Shown here in pieces: positions 11,122 to 23,370 of a stretch of DNA of 64,000 nt. The stretch is from Misgurnus anguillicaudatus (taxonomy: Eukaryota; Chordata; Actinopteri; Cypriniformes; Cobitidae). The notes under the pieces are model-generated. The model was not told the origin of the DNA. It saw only the letters and a list, made by a program, of their open reading frames with translations, and ran no database searches. Every line of letters starts with the position of its first letter. The stretch's first letter is position 1. Location: positions 29,476,501-29,540,500 of the forward strand of contig NC_073358.2 of NCBI RefSeq assembly GCF_027580225.2. The letters are read 5' to 3'. The translations under genes were made by a program, and so were the position numbers.

Positions 11122-13899
11122 TATTGCTGCAATCTTGCAAAATTATCCTGATGCCTTTGGTCCTTAGCTCCGCCCTTCTTGGTAATTGCTTGCTCAGACA
11201 GTTTTTTTATAATTCATAACATTCTTATGTTATGCATTTACATTTGTAAATGAGGTCTGAGGAATGACTCCAGTCCATTAGCGGTCCATCAGAGGCACTC
11301 TGAGCATGTGCATCGTGATCTCATGAGAATACGTGAAGATTTTTTACGTAAAGTGTGGTTCCACCACACATACATTAACTTACATTTACAACAGCTTGCT
11401 TGGGAGACCCTAATGCTGCAAGAGAGGCCCAATCCCCTACGCAATGACTGGGTGATCTTTCTCTAAAAACCCTTTGTTGTAGGCTACTACATGCCCATAC
11501 ATTCATTTATTTCTCAGTCCACCACAAATAAAAAAAATTGGCCACCACAAATAGATGTTTGCACATCGCATTCATCACGTTGTCTCACATGCAGTTTCTG
11601 TACAAACACCCGTGACATCAGTCGACAATTGGGTTGTACGTACTGTACCCAGTGGAAAAGCTCACAAAAGTAGGCTGACCCAAACCAAACCGTGGGGTAC
11701 TATGCAATGGAAAAGCACCATTACTCTCTCCTGTGTGTTTGTGCACCTCTTATCCTCGATCAAGGTCAATGCTAGCATCCTCTTTTTAAAGTTTCTGCTA
11801 ATATGACAGTTAATAGCAAAAGAGTGCTCACGCTTCAATGTTTGATTGACAGGACCGCTGCATCGGTGGTTGCCTAGCAATATAAAAGCCTTGCGTTTCC
11901 ATGTGTATAAAACGTGTGATAGGCCGTCATAGCCGCAACTCCCGAATCTTTCCTTCCCTGCTCAGAATAGACTGTAAACAATTATTTGCTGCCTTAGATT
12001 TTTTTCTTTAATCAACTCAGATTTACAAGTCATTTTAACTTTCTATCATTTATCTTGACTAGAGATTAGTTGTTTTAACTTAAAACATATAGTTGAAAGG
12101 TGTTGAATTTTTTTACGGTGTAGGTGAAGCGCTGCTTTATTCAAATACCATATAATAGATACAAGTTTTAATTATTAAAAGATTTCAGGGCCACATATAA
12201 AATGTGTTGTTAAACATTACGAGTGCTTAAAGGTTACGTTCTTCCTGATACCATTTTTTTAAACCCTAGTTAGTGTGTAATGTTGCTATAATAGCATAAA
12301 TAATACCTGTAAAATGATAAAGCTCAAAGTTCACTGCCAGGCGATATATTTTCTTCAATAGAATTCCTCTTTAAAAGCCTACAACGAACGGCTGGTTTGG
12401 ACTACAACCCTCTATTTCCTGCTTTGATGACGTTAGTGAAACAGTTCGTTGACTAAACTCCGCCCACAGGAATACGCCAGTCCCCAGCTTTGGCTCAAAC
12501 GGCTCTGCTAAGCTAAGCTGCTATCGAATCACAGCACACTTAACAAACTACACAATCAGAACGCGATACGTATTTCTGAAGGAGGGACTTCACATAACAA
12601 GGAAGACATCAGCCTGTTTTGAGGACAGTGAAAACAGCTCTATACAGATAAGTAAATTGTGTGAAAAATACTGTGTTATATGAAACATGTTATATTGCCC
12701 ACTATAAACACAATCAAAGCTTCAAAATCACAGACAGAACGGGAGCTTTAAGAAAAGGTAGGGAGAAGTCATAGCATAACTCTCAGCAAACAAAGATGCT
12801 AATAATATTTGTTGTTTGAGCAATAAAAATGATCTTATTTTATGACATATAAGGTATAAATCCAAAATATATCATATTTAAAAATTCTAAAAACTCCTAA
12901 TACAAAAATTTTGTTTGCAAATTGTTTCCATCACCCAAACACTCTTCATGTTTATTCAGTCAATCAGACACAAGCTCCTGGGTATAGCAGAGACGCTTTT
13001 TATCCTACTGTATTTTCCAATGTTGTCTGACGTCTACATGAACCTCTGATGTCAAAAGAGTGCAGTTTGCTCCGTTAATTCAACCTTAACTTGTATTAAC
13101 TACTAGACCATGAATGTTTTAATTTCAAAGTGAGTGCTCATGCTCATTTGCTGCAAGATGGTGTCAAAATCATGCATTTTTCAAAAAAAAGAATTCTTGT
13201 GAAGTGAGGCTTATGAAATGTCATAAGTGCTCTTGTTGAGATTTGACGCATTTCCTGTAACAACACGTGTTTAGCATAGGCTACATGTGAAAAGAAAATT
13301 CAGTAAAACATTTCCTCTCATTCACCCAAACGACGTCTTTACTTAAACTATCAAGTAAACATTACTTAAAATGTTGCTATTTGAACTACAATGTATTCAG
13401 AAAGTATTAACTTTGTTATTTCCCTTACTCATTTGAAGCAGCAATTACAGCCTTGAGACTTTTGGGGTATGACACAACAAGCTTTGCATACCTGGACTGG
13501 TGAATTTTCTGCTTTCTAAATACACTGTATACTTTGAAATCCATATTAAGTGTAGGCCTAACAAACTTAAAATGATCAGTAAGAATGTTTTGAAGAAAGC
13601 CCATAAGTTGCCTGAATATTTAGATTTTTGCTTGGACAAAAAATAAGAACTGATTAACCATTTAAATTGTTGTTAAAAAAAAGAGGTTTACATATTGATG
13701 ATAGTCACAGGTTCATGGACCATGTTCACCACATCTCATTTCTCTCCACAATAATAAAAATGCATGTCAAAATGAAGTTGTTGTTTTGTGAAAAATTAAA
13801 TTAATTAAATAGCTCACATTTTTAGTCTGGATTCTCGAGAGAGATGGATGTTTTATTTAATGTGTTAAGGAAAGGATGCAGATGGCTTGGTGTAAAATA
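11122..13899. other. intergenic with old repeats, including a dispersed repeat at ~12186-12752
   Basis: No gene recognised. About 12186-12752 (GGCCACATATAAAATGTG to AACGGGAGCTTTAAG) resembles a dispersed cyprinid repeat I remember, with a CG-richer middle (CCGCCCACAGGAATACGCC). The rest is AT-rich without clear structure. Confidence 0.45.
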
Positions 13900-14830
13900 A
13901 GGATGGGACGGTATGAAAATTTCATATCATGGTTATAGTAACCAAAGTTATCACAGTTATCAATATAATCATGGTTTTGTTGAAATGAGATGGAAATGTT
14001 CAATAAGAACTGATAAACACAGTGAAAACATTTTTATTTTTTTAAATCACAATTTAATATTTCATGTCCCTGAAATTATTTCTGTGGTAAAAAAATCTGT
14101 CTAAAAAATTTACTGTGAATGAATACAATACATTATCTCTTAAATGCCTTTTTGTGCAAAAAACTATGTTGCATGTGCACGCCTGCGTCAAACTGATTCT
14201 GTCAGGATTTGCACACTCAAGACACGAACCCAGATGCAGACATTAACAACAAAGGATTTATTTGAGAAACAGGGTAAAACAGAAAAACAAAACTCACGAG
14301 GGGGCAAAACAAGACAAGGAAAACACAACACTAAGCTAACACTAAACTTAACAAAACTAACAATACACTTTTCCAAAACATAAAACAAACTGAGACTAGA
14401 CTTCACTGAATACTCACAAGTAACCAACAGGAAATGTGACAAGACGAACGTGCACAGAACAGCAAACACAAGGACAATAAATAGGGACAAAGTTAATCAC
14501 ATACACCTGGAAAATATTCACAAGTAAGGGATCGGGGGAAAAGTGACGAGACCCGGGAAATGCGTGGTCAGAATAAACCAATACTAAAACCACGCATCTC
14601 CCACATAGAACATATGTACTGTCAGAACCCTGCCATGCTAAACTAGATCTAAATACAAACAAGGATCTGGCAGGATTCTGACAGATTCTGGCTGGACAGG
14701 ATTTACCACGAGTTTTCAAAATCATGGTAATCAAACACGGTTGTAATGATAATTAAATTTTAAACGATAATACTAACCGTCAGGACATTTTATCGTGGTT
14801 AACCGTGAAACTGGTAATCGTCCCATCCCT
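13900..14830. mobile_element. outer TIR element carrying a nested insertion
   Basis: The left end is GGATGGGACGGTATGAAAAT and the right end in reverse reads GGGATGGGACGATTACCAGT. Both continue into similar ATCATGGTTA-type sequence. The element at 14199-14684 is inserted within it. Confidence 0.7.
14199..14684. mobile_element. CTGTCAG-ended element, 486 bp, 3-bp flanks ATT
   Basis: It starts CTGTCAGGATTTG and ends GGCAGGATTCTGACAG. ATT flanks both sides (14196-14198, 14685-14687). The 39627-39924 element has the same ends and also 3-bp flanks. The opposite strand holds Leu/Val/Phe-rich frames up to 106 codons with no recognised domain. A 3-bp duplication would suit Harbinger or CACTA; the family is not settled. 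Confidence 0.7.
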
Positions 14831-17432
14831 AATGTCAAATGCACAAAACTTCTATTTTGATTTCACTGGGTCTTTCATACATTGTGACAGTAAAAGACAA
14901 GGTTATCACAAGAATAAACAAAACATCAGACTTCAGAAAACACTACAGCAGCAATTATCCCATCAGAATGACTGCTATGATGTGTATACATCATTAAACA
15001 AGGACTGACATTATAATAGTCAGTAACTGCAGTCCACATTCATGGAGGCATCTAGCCCACATACATGCTACAAAGTCTGTGTGTGTAGCTAAAGGAAAAA
15101 AAAATTTAACAGGAGGAATGTATAGGTTACCCTCCTGAACCAGAAACCATGCAGCATGTATCATACTGTCATACAGGTCCCAAAGAGTCTGTATTTATAT
15201 AGCAGATAAGGTACAGGTTGTAGGAGTAAAGCAGAAGGCAGAGTAAAGAGATCTGTGGTGAGATTTTAGTGTGCAAGAAATGAGAATTAGTTTCTAGTTG
15301 AAACACCTGATATATTGAATGAGAAAGTGGAAAAATGTTGTGTAAAAACATGCAATATGTATTAGAACTAGAAAAACGAGGGAAACCCCCTGCAAGCAGT
15401 TCCTAGCAATACATTACCAATTCTACAATACTGTACTTCCTGTAACTTTAAAGGGTAAGATTATGATTTCTAACATTCACTGAACTTAAAATAAGAGCAT
15501 GAGATTTCCTAATGCAGTTGATGTATATATATATAGCAGGAGGTGTGCTAAATTCACTGACACCATACAGGGGAACAGTATGCAAGAGAAATAACACAAA
15601 ACAGACGCCACTCAGAACTCTCTGTTACTCTGACGTTAGTGTTTGCCTATGTGTGCTTGTGTTTGAAAATCTTATGATGAAAGTTTGTTTCATGTTTGAG
15701 TTCCCGCTCTGAAATTAAGACCAGGCCCAAGCTGCCTAGACATTTCCCAGAAGTACCAGTTTCTCATATCTTTCTGTGAATGACCTTTTCTCACTACCTT
15801 TCATTCATTTCATTTTCCCATGGCAGTTGTCTCCCAGAGCCATAACCGATGAACAAGTACTTGCAAAGGCCTCTTGCTACACTCTCAGAGAAAAAGGTAC
15901 AAAAGTTGTCATTGGGACGGTACCTTTTGATCCTTATATTTACCATTTACCATACCTTTAAGTACTAATGTCTACCTATAATGAGTTAAAACAACCCAGC
16001 ATTTTAGGTCAAAACAATCCAGCATAGGTTCATTTACAACCAAAAGGTTGAGTTCATCACTTTTTTATCCAGTCTTGGATTGAAAATATCCCAGTGTATG
16101 CAAGCTGGATTTCTCAGTGTGAGTAATGCGTTAGCCAGGCTTTGAATCTGTGCACATGCCTAATATGTTTAAGGCTTAAAAACAACTCTGTGAGTAAAGA
16201 CAAAGAAAGATGGGGTGGGTGAGGAATGGACTGTGTCATTTGTACCAGTAACAGACTGGCACAGTTTTCCTCTCTTAAAGAGAAGGCAGTTACATTGTGC
16301 TCACAATTTTAGGAGCTTGGTGGGATCCCAGGCTTTCATCATTTTTAGAAAACACTCATAAAAGAAATTATGGCTTAAATTACGCCTGTCATCTCTGACT
16401 TTCATATGTGCTTTTAACACAAGCTTCGGCAGTGCAAGTCTTGACAGTTGCAAGTATTCTCCCTTGGGCAAGCAAAAAACAACACGGTAATCGCCAGCTT
16501 AACCCCAGGAGAAAATGTTTGTAGGTACGTGCTTTGTGCTGGCGATTATGTGTGTCTGTTGGTATTGTGTACTGCATTTTTGTGTTCATGTGAGCATGTT
16601 CACCGCTCAGAGTGAAAATGAGGTTAAAGGAGCTCTAGAAAATACAATTTAAAGATTTACAGTAGTGACTTAGAGGACAACTCAAGTAATGAATTGCCTA
16701 ATGCTTACTAAATTAAGCAGTGAAAGACATGATGAATGACACATAGTTACTGACTAGAAAAAAGCTGCTTGTCAAATTGTCATGTTGATGCCTGTGGGTT
16801 TTCCAGAGTTATAGTGGCAGCCAGAGTTTCATTGAGTAAAAGCCATTTGAGGACTTTGAACATCACAGTTCACAATGTTCTTACAATTGAGCTGCACATC
16901 TGTGAAAGTCATGGCACATTTTAGCTTTTGACCTTCAAAAAAATAATCGTAATGACACCATTTGTTTGCGTAAGCAGTAATTTGCAAAAAAAAACAAATA
17001 TCTGGGTTATTTTTAACCCATGCTGCTTAAATATTGGACAGAACACATTGCTGGGTTACAATTGACCCAATGTGGGTTGTTTTAACCCAACTGCTGGGTT
17101 ATGGTTGCATAATAACAACCTAACATTGGGTAATTTTTAACCAAGCAAGTGTTTTGTCAAATATTTACCCAACATTGGTCAAAAATAACCCAGACATTTT
17201 CAAAGTGAAGCTAAACTTTTTCTTTGTGTAACACGTTTCTTAGTACTATAATACAAGAAAGGGTAAATATACACTAGCACTTTATTTTGCAGTGTCTTTG
17301 TTACACATGCTACATGTACTTACTATTGTAATAACAGTAAAATATGCATACAATAATTGCATGCAACTAACCATAAACCCACAAAACCCTATTCCTAATC
17401 CTATATTAAGTACATTATTAATTAACACATTA
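14831..17432. other. intergenic with MITE fragments
   Basis: No gene recognised. Near 15880-15960 is a fragment related to the GTACC-rich element at 26694. About 16995-17210 is a MITE built from TGGGTTA/TAACCCA motifs, with relatives at 41.6 and 47.5 kb. Confidence 0.5.
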
Positions 17433-17436
17433 TTAA

Positions 17437-18324
17437 AGGAATAGTCAATTTTCTTAAAGGAAAAATCCAGAAAATTTACTCACCACCATGTCATCCAAAA
17501 TGTTGATGTCTTTCTTTGTTCCATCCAGAAGAAATTATGTTTTTTGAGGATTTTTCTCATTTAAATGGACTTTAATGGACACCAACACTTAACACTTAAC
17601 TCAACACGTAACAGTTTTTTTCAACAGAGTATCAAAGGACTATAAACAATCCCAAATGAGGCATAAGGGTCTTATCTAGCAAAACAATTGTCATTTTTGA
17701 CAAGAAAAATAAAAAATATGCACTTTTAAACTACAACTTCTCATATTGAAAGCGTCAGCGTGACCTCACGCAATACGTCATGACGTCAAGAGGTCAAAGA
17801 GGACGAAACGCGAAACTCCGCCCCAGTGTTTACAAGTGTGTTGAAAGAGGACCGTTCCGACGTTGTTGTATGTTGAATGATACTAATTAATGTCTTTGTG
17901 TCAGTTTATTATTTACAATGGTCCACAAATCTGCGTTTTATATATGTAACACGTGACCTCACTACGTCACTACGCATTTACATTAGGTCGCGCTGGACCG
18001 GACCCATAGACGAAAAGTTGTGGTTTAAAAGTGCATATTTTTATTTTTCTTGTCAAAAATGACAATCGTTTCGCTAGATAAGACCTTTATGTCTCATTTG
18101 GGATTGTTTATAGTCCTTTGATACTCCGTTGAAAAAAACTGTTACGTGTTAAGTGTTAAGTGTTGGTGTCCATTAAAGTCCATTAAAATGAGAAAAATCC
18201 TGCAATGTTTTCCTCAAAAAACATAATTTCTTCTCGACTGAACAAAGAAAGACATCAACATTTTGGATGACATGGTGGTGAGTAAATTATCTGGATTTTT
18301 CTTTTAAGAAAATGGACTATTCCT
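17437..18324. mobile_element. TTAA-flanked fold-back element, 888 bp
   Basis: TTAA (17433-17436) then AGGAATAGTCAATTTTCTT; the right end is AAGAAAATGGACTATTCCT then TTAA (18325-18328). The arms pair for over 300 bp (ACCACCATGTCATCCAAAAT on one, its complement on the other). A sister copy is at 27475-28247. Confidence 0.92.
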
Positions 18325-18375
18325 TTAATGAATTATTACATTGTAACAAACTATTCTTTGTGTAACACAATCTTT

Positions 18376-18773
18376 TTTGAAAGGGATATATCATAAAAAT
18401 CTGACTTTTTCCATGTTTAAGTGCTATAATTGTGTACTCAGTGCTTCCATCAACCTAGAAAATGTGAAAAAGATCAACCCAGTAACTTAGTTTTGGTAAA
18501 CCATTCTCTGCAAGCATGTGAAAAAAATAGGTCATTAAAATTTGGCTCCCCCTGTGATATCAGAAGGGGATAATACCGCTCATCTACTCATTTGCATTTA
18601 AAAGGACACACCCAAAATGGCACATTTTTGCTCACACCTACAAAGTGGCAATTTTAACATGCTATAATAAATTATCTATATGATATTTTGAGCTAAAACT
18701 TCATATATGTACTCTGGGTACTAAAGATTTATTTGACATCTTTAAAAAAAGTCTTGTGAAATGTCCCCTTTAA
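18376..18773. repeat. dispersed repeat, copy 1
   Basis: It matches 55468-55880 nearly throughout: ATATCATAAAAATCTGACTT, AACCATTCTCTGCAAGCATG, ATGATATTTTGAGCTA and AGTCTTGTGAAATGTC occur in the same order. The edges lack a clean target duplication. Probably an old DNA transposon. Confidence 0.75.
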
Positions 18774-18904
18774 TTCCCATTAAACCAAAGCAGTCTCATT
18801 AGACGTGCTGTTTTGATTCTCTTCACTCTAAGAAAGGATGTGTTAATTTTAACACATTGGTTTTGTGTTAAACTATTTAACACATTACGTGTTATTTTAA
18901 CACA

Positions 18905-19660
18905 TTATGGGCCCTATTTTAATGATCTGAAACGCAAATGTCAAGCGCAAAGCGCATGTGACTTTGTGGGCGGATCTTGGGCGCTGTTGCTATTTTCCCG
19001 GCGGGAGAAATAACTCTTGCGCCAGGCGCAAATCTATAAGGGGTTGTTCTGAAGTAGGTTCAGGGAATCCCAAGCTTGCCAGCATAAATCGGGCACGCCG
19101 CGTAACGGGAGGTGGATCTGCCTCTACACAGGACCTGACACCATCAGAGGACATCGCTGTGTCCACCCTCACCGCTGAAAGCCAAGAAACGCAAGCAGTC
19201 CAACCCCAAAGTACACTTACAAATCAAGTTCACATACATTAAGGTTTCTTATGAAAACATTTTAATTATTATTTACATAAAATAAACGTAATACAGCCAC
19301 ACAACAAACTTATAAAAATATTTTAATCATTATTTGCATGAGAATTTTTTAACGCAGCCACACAATAAATAAAAACTATCACCACAATGCTCACCACAAT
19401 GATTTCCCTTATCTCATGTGTTAATATTTTTTATTGTAACAATTTATGATTTGCAAAAATAACTGTTGCATCTGTGTAGATTAGATAAGCAAAGTGTGTG
19501 CGCGTTGTGCACTGTATACATTATGGTCAAGCATGCGCCCTTAAAATAGTATAATGAACAACGTGCAACTGACTTTAGACTAGTTTTTACTGGTCAGTGG
19601 CGCAATTGTTTTTTGAAATTGCAAAGTAGCATCAGGGATAATTTGCGCCGGAACACGCCT
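18905..19660. mobile_element. GGGCCCTATTTTAA-ended repeat, partial
   Basis: It begins GGGCCCTATTTTAATGATCT and continues with GCGCAA-rich sequence typical of a cyprinid DNA repeat. A reverse-type end (GCGCCCTTAAAATAGTATAA) lies near 19537. Overlapping frames (e.g. 18958-19242) have no recognised domain. Confidence 0.45.
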
Positions 19661-20437
19661 CCTTTTTTCTCATGATTCTCATGAAAAACAACAATGAAAC
19701 TAAACACCTAACCTGCACCTAAACCCGACATCACAGGGGTCTAGCAAATCATACCAAAACGTACAAATGTGGTCGTATGAATTAATACGAATTAGCCAAC
19801 TCGTAAAATATGTATGAATTCTCGATAGCTTTGGTTTGTTAGCATGTGTAGTGCTAATGCGCCTAAAGATTCACAGAAATTATATCTATTTTTTTAACCG
19901 AAAGTGCTTACGATCTGTTGGTAAGCGAGTGGGAGCAGTAGCTCAGTAGTTAAAAGGCAGTAGTTTACTGTCAACTTCATTCTCCCTTTTAAACTGCCAT
20001 ATATAGAACTTGCGTACTGGCACAGGGATATAAGACAGTCCTATCTAACAGGAATGTTGAAAGCAAGTGCATGGTCGTCTATAACCGATATTGCTGTAAA
20101 ATCAATGTGTGTGGTTCAAATCACAAGACTACAATAATGCACATCATTGGCACAGGAAATTGGTCTATTCATTCAGAACCATAAGTTCAGTCATGGGAAG
20201 ATTTCTTTTACAATTGTACAATCCTTTATAATCTCTGGACTGAACGCATGACTGCCTGTTTCCTATGAGGCATTACAATCTTATAGAAGTAACTGTGTGC
20301 CGTGCTGTTCTTTGTGTGTTTGTGGTACAGGGATGCATGTGTGGGCATGTCACCACTTCAGCCTGTGACCGCTCTTAATATGCACTTTACTGAAGCATGC
20401 ATGTAAACCGCAGACTAAAGCTGCCCACAGAATATGC

Positions 20438-20443
<6 letters not shown>

Positions 20444-20524
<81 letters not shown>
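20444..20524. repeat. (TC)n(TA)n compound microsatellite
   Basis: A pure TC run is followed directly by a TA run of about 45 bases. A further TA run (21517-21531) follows the element at 20525-21516, as if that element had split the TA tract. Confidence 0.97.
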
Positions 20525-20528
<4 letters not shown>

Positions 20529-21516
20529 GAGTTTGGTTTCAAAACGCGATAAACGCCATTTTTGAAAAAATTATATCAGGTCAGTAGTCAAAAGTAAATT
20601 CTTAATTTTACGCAAAATCCAATATCCGCTGTGTTATTCTGTCATCTTTTCTCCCTTTTTTCCCAAAATGCGACAAACGCCACTGCTCCTTTCTTTACAG
20701 AACGCAATAAATCCATTTCTGATATTACAGCCCAGCAGTCACGCAATGTAAACAAACAATGGCGGACGCGCTGAGTCCACGGAGTCCTAGTTTTCCTCAT
20801 CTACTTTGTACTTTGTGATCAACAAACAAAACAAAATAATACTTTAATTGCATCGCTAAACCTGTGATGGTTTTCTGTGATGGGAAAGAAACGTAAGCCA
20901 TCAACATCTAATAATTTCCCTGAGAGGCACTCGGGAGACGGGTGCTTGTTCTCCCGACAGCATCAAGCTTCTCATGCTAACATATTGACCCCAGAGGATC
21001 TTATGAAAAACTTTCCATTATTTTACTCAAAGTCAACGAAAATCGAGCAGGACCAAAAACATTTTACAGCTGATCTCTGTGAAAGACGTTAAGCGAGGAC
21101 GTCAAGTAACCGCAATGACAGTGATCTTAATATGACAAAGTAAGTGTTTTGATTAATGACATTAATGTTTATATTTTTAATTAGTGTGTACAACTAGTCA
21201 ACTAAATGAATATAACATGGCAAAGATGAATGCACATTTATATAGGCTATTGATTCAATAGATTTATAGCATTTTGAATAAAAACTTGTCATGGATTTAT
21301 TGCATTTTGTGGAAAAAATTATCCGTTTTTATAATAAATCTTTGAAAATCAACTTATGGATTTGAATTTTTTATGTTTTTATAACCTAAAGATGCTATGT
21401 GAAAGTTTGTAACAGAAAATAGTTGTTTTCATCTTGTCACTTTCTTGGTATAGAAAACACGTTTTTACCAAAATTTGTCAAAATGGATTTATTGTGTTTT
21501 GGAACCAAACTCTTCA
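20525..21516. mobile_element. 992-bp element seated in a (TA)n microsatellite
   Basis: The left end TGAAGAGTTTGGTTTCAAAA is matched in reverse by the right end (...TTTTGGAACCAAACTCTTCA), and the pairing continues for about 38 bp. Both flanks are TATATATA. Inside are two small plus-strand frames that begin with ATG: one near 20759 starting MADALSPRSPSFPHLL (19 codons) and one at 20877-21092 starting MMGKKRKPS (71 codons). A good splice-donor-like GTAAGT follows at about 21138. I do not recognise the family. Confidence 0.75.
20877..21092 (+). CDS. hypothetical 71-codon ORF inside the TA-seated element
   Basis: This small hydrophilic frame begins with a basic stretch (GKKRKPS) and includes ILTPEDLMKNFPLFYSKST. 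It has no signal peptide, no membrane segment and no domain I recognise. The ATG pair at 20877-20882 opens it. It lies wholly inside an inverted-repeat element, so it may be a transposon gene's first exon, a captured host exon or chance. The link to the element is seen; coding status is unproven. Confidence 0.25.
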   Translation: MMGKKRKPSTSNNFPERHSGDGCLFSRQHQASHANILTPEDLMKNFPLFYSKSTKIEQDQKHFTADLCERR

Positions 21517-21531
21517 TATATATATATATAT

Positions 21532-23366
21532 TATTTGATCTAAATAAATTACTAATCTTTCCTTAAACAGATCTCTAACTTTTGTAAGCTGACAGTAACT
21601 TTGCATAGCACTCCCTTATATTGCTTATCTAAGATGAATTGCTTCATTGTTTTTCATCACTTTTGTTTTGTTTACTTTTGATAAAAGCATCTACTAAATG
21701 TTAATGTTTAAATGTGAATGAACAGGATTGCCCCCTTTCAAAAAAATACATGTGCATTACGCCCCGTCTAGTGTTGCTGTCTTTCTATACACTGGGATGC
21801 AAATAGCCATACTGTAAATAGTCCTTTTAGGGGACTGTATGACCAAATATGTACTCACACAGCATACATTGAAAAGGTGTTCATGTTAACAGTTCACTTC
21901 TTAAACTCGGCATGCCCTCATTAAATTCATCTGTCTGCACTGCAGAGTCTGATACAAAACACTAACCATTAATCCTAACCATTGTTTGACCAGTAAACAA
22001 GAAAACAATAGTAGCATGGTATAATTATATATTAAATTCATGTTGATATATGTATCAGCCTCACTGCATTATGCATCAAAATGGCAACTTTTCATTATTC
22101 AAGCTGTTGTGAATGTGATCACAGCTTTAATGTTTCAGCACGACTTTGCTCTTGCTGCTGCGGCTTTGTGTGTCTACATAGTTTTCCGTTCTGAGAGAGA
22201 GAGAGAGAGACTATACAAGATAAGTACAACTGAAGCGTTATATTAATATTTTTATAAGCACTCTAAAATGATTTACATTGTAATTTACTAAAATATGAAA
22301 GAATAAACATTTGAAAACAACAAAGAAAAGAACATCTGCTATTCACAATGAGCTGTCCGGTTTATAGGGTGGAGTCACATTTCCAAAAGCACATAGTCTC
22401 TTATGATGATTAAATATTAGTTCAGTTTTTATTACAGCTCTACAAAACTGACCTAAACTCGTCTTATGATCATGCTGTGCACATGTTGTGCGTGTCAATG
22501 TTCTTTCACTGCGTGATCAATTCAATATTGCAGGCTTTACCGATTTTGAGGCAAATTGTGTTTTTCTCTGTTTGAACACGACCTCATCTCCTGTTCAACA
22601 CAGGTGATGCTTCCTGCTACCCTGATATAGCAACAACTATCCAGCCAAATCCTCTAAAAGTTATTGCTTTCTCCTGTAGTAAAGGCTGCCTTATTTCTAA
22701 CAGACTTTTATCTACAGTCAAATTACTAAGTACTTAGACACTTTGTAAGTGATACTTTAAGAGCATTTAGAAAAACAGAGGAATAATTCATCTGATAATG
22801 AGCTTCTTCTGCCCCATAATTAGTTTTCTGTCGCATTAAAAACACTAAAGATACCAAATTTACTTTGGAGCTGAAACATGCAGTATTGCTCATAGGGTGA
22901 TACGTTGTGTGCTACATTACGCTGTTGGATATTTGTATTTATTTTATTTATGTATATTCAGATGTCTAAAGCTGATTGTCTCATGAGATGCTAAAAGATT
23001 TTGAAATTAGACAAATTATAGATTTTGGGTTAACCTTTTGCATTTGTTTTTAAGTTATTTGAAACTTTTCACAGAGTATAGACATATAGCCGAACTTCTG
23101 GTTTTTGTTTGTTTAATGGTCTGACTAGTTGCTGAAACTGAACTCTTGAACAAATACCTCATCGAAATTAACAAATGTTTTGGTTTCCTAGGTAATCTAT
23201 GTATTGTTTATTTTGCTTGTAAATAAACTACTTTAAAAGGACTTTGTTGTTATTTATTCTTAGCATTTAGAGTTTACCAGAAGTTACGTGCTGACCACGA
23301 AAGCCGCTTGTTTATGTTGTTACTGCTGAAAATGTCTATAATTGGTTCATGGGAACAATGTTTTGA
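21532..23366. other. no gene seen
   Basis: AT-rich sequence with a short GA tract (22193-22210). About 21675-21717 resembles a SINE tail (GATAAAAGCATCTACTAAAT). The 68-codon frame at 22040-22246 has no support. Confidence 0.5.
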
Positions 23367-23370
23367 TTAA

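Noticed and set aside
19934..20125. tRNA-like A-box (TAGCTCAGTAGTTAAAAGG) and B-box-like GGTTCAAATC
   Set aside because: The boxes are about 160 bases apart and no cloverleaf forms between them. At most this is a decayed SINE.
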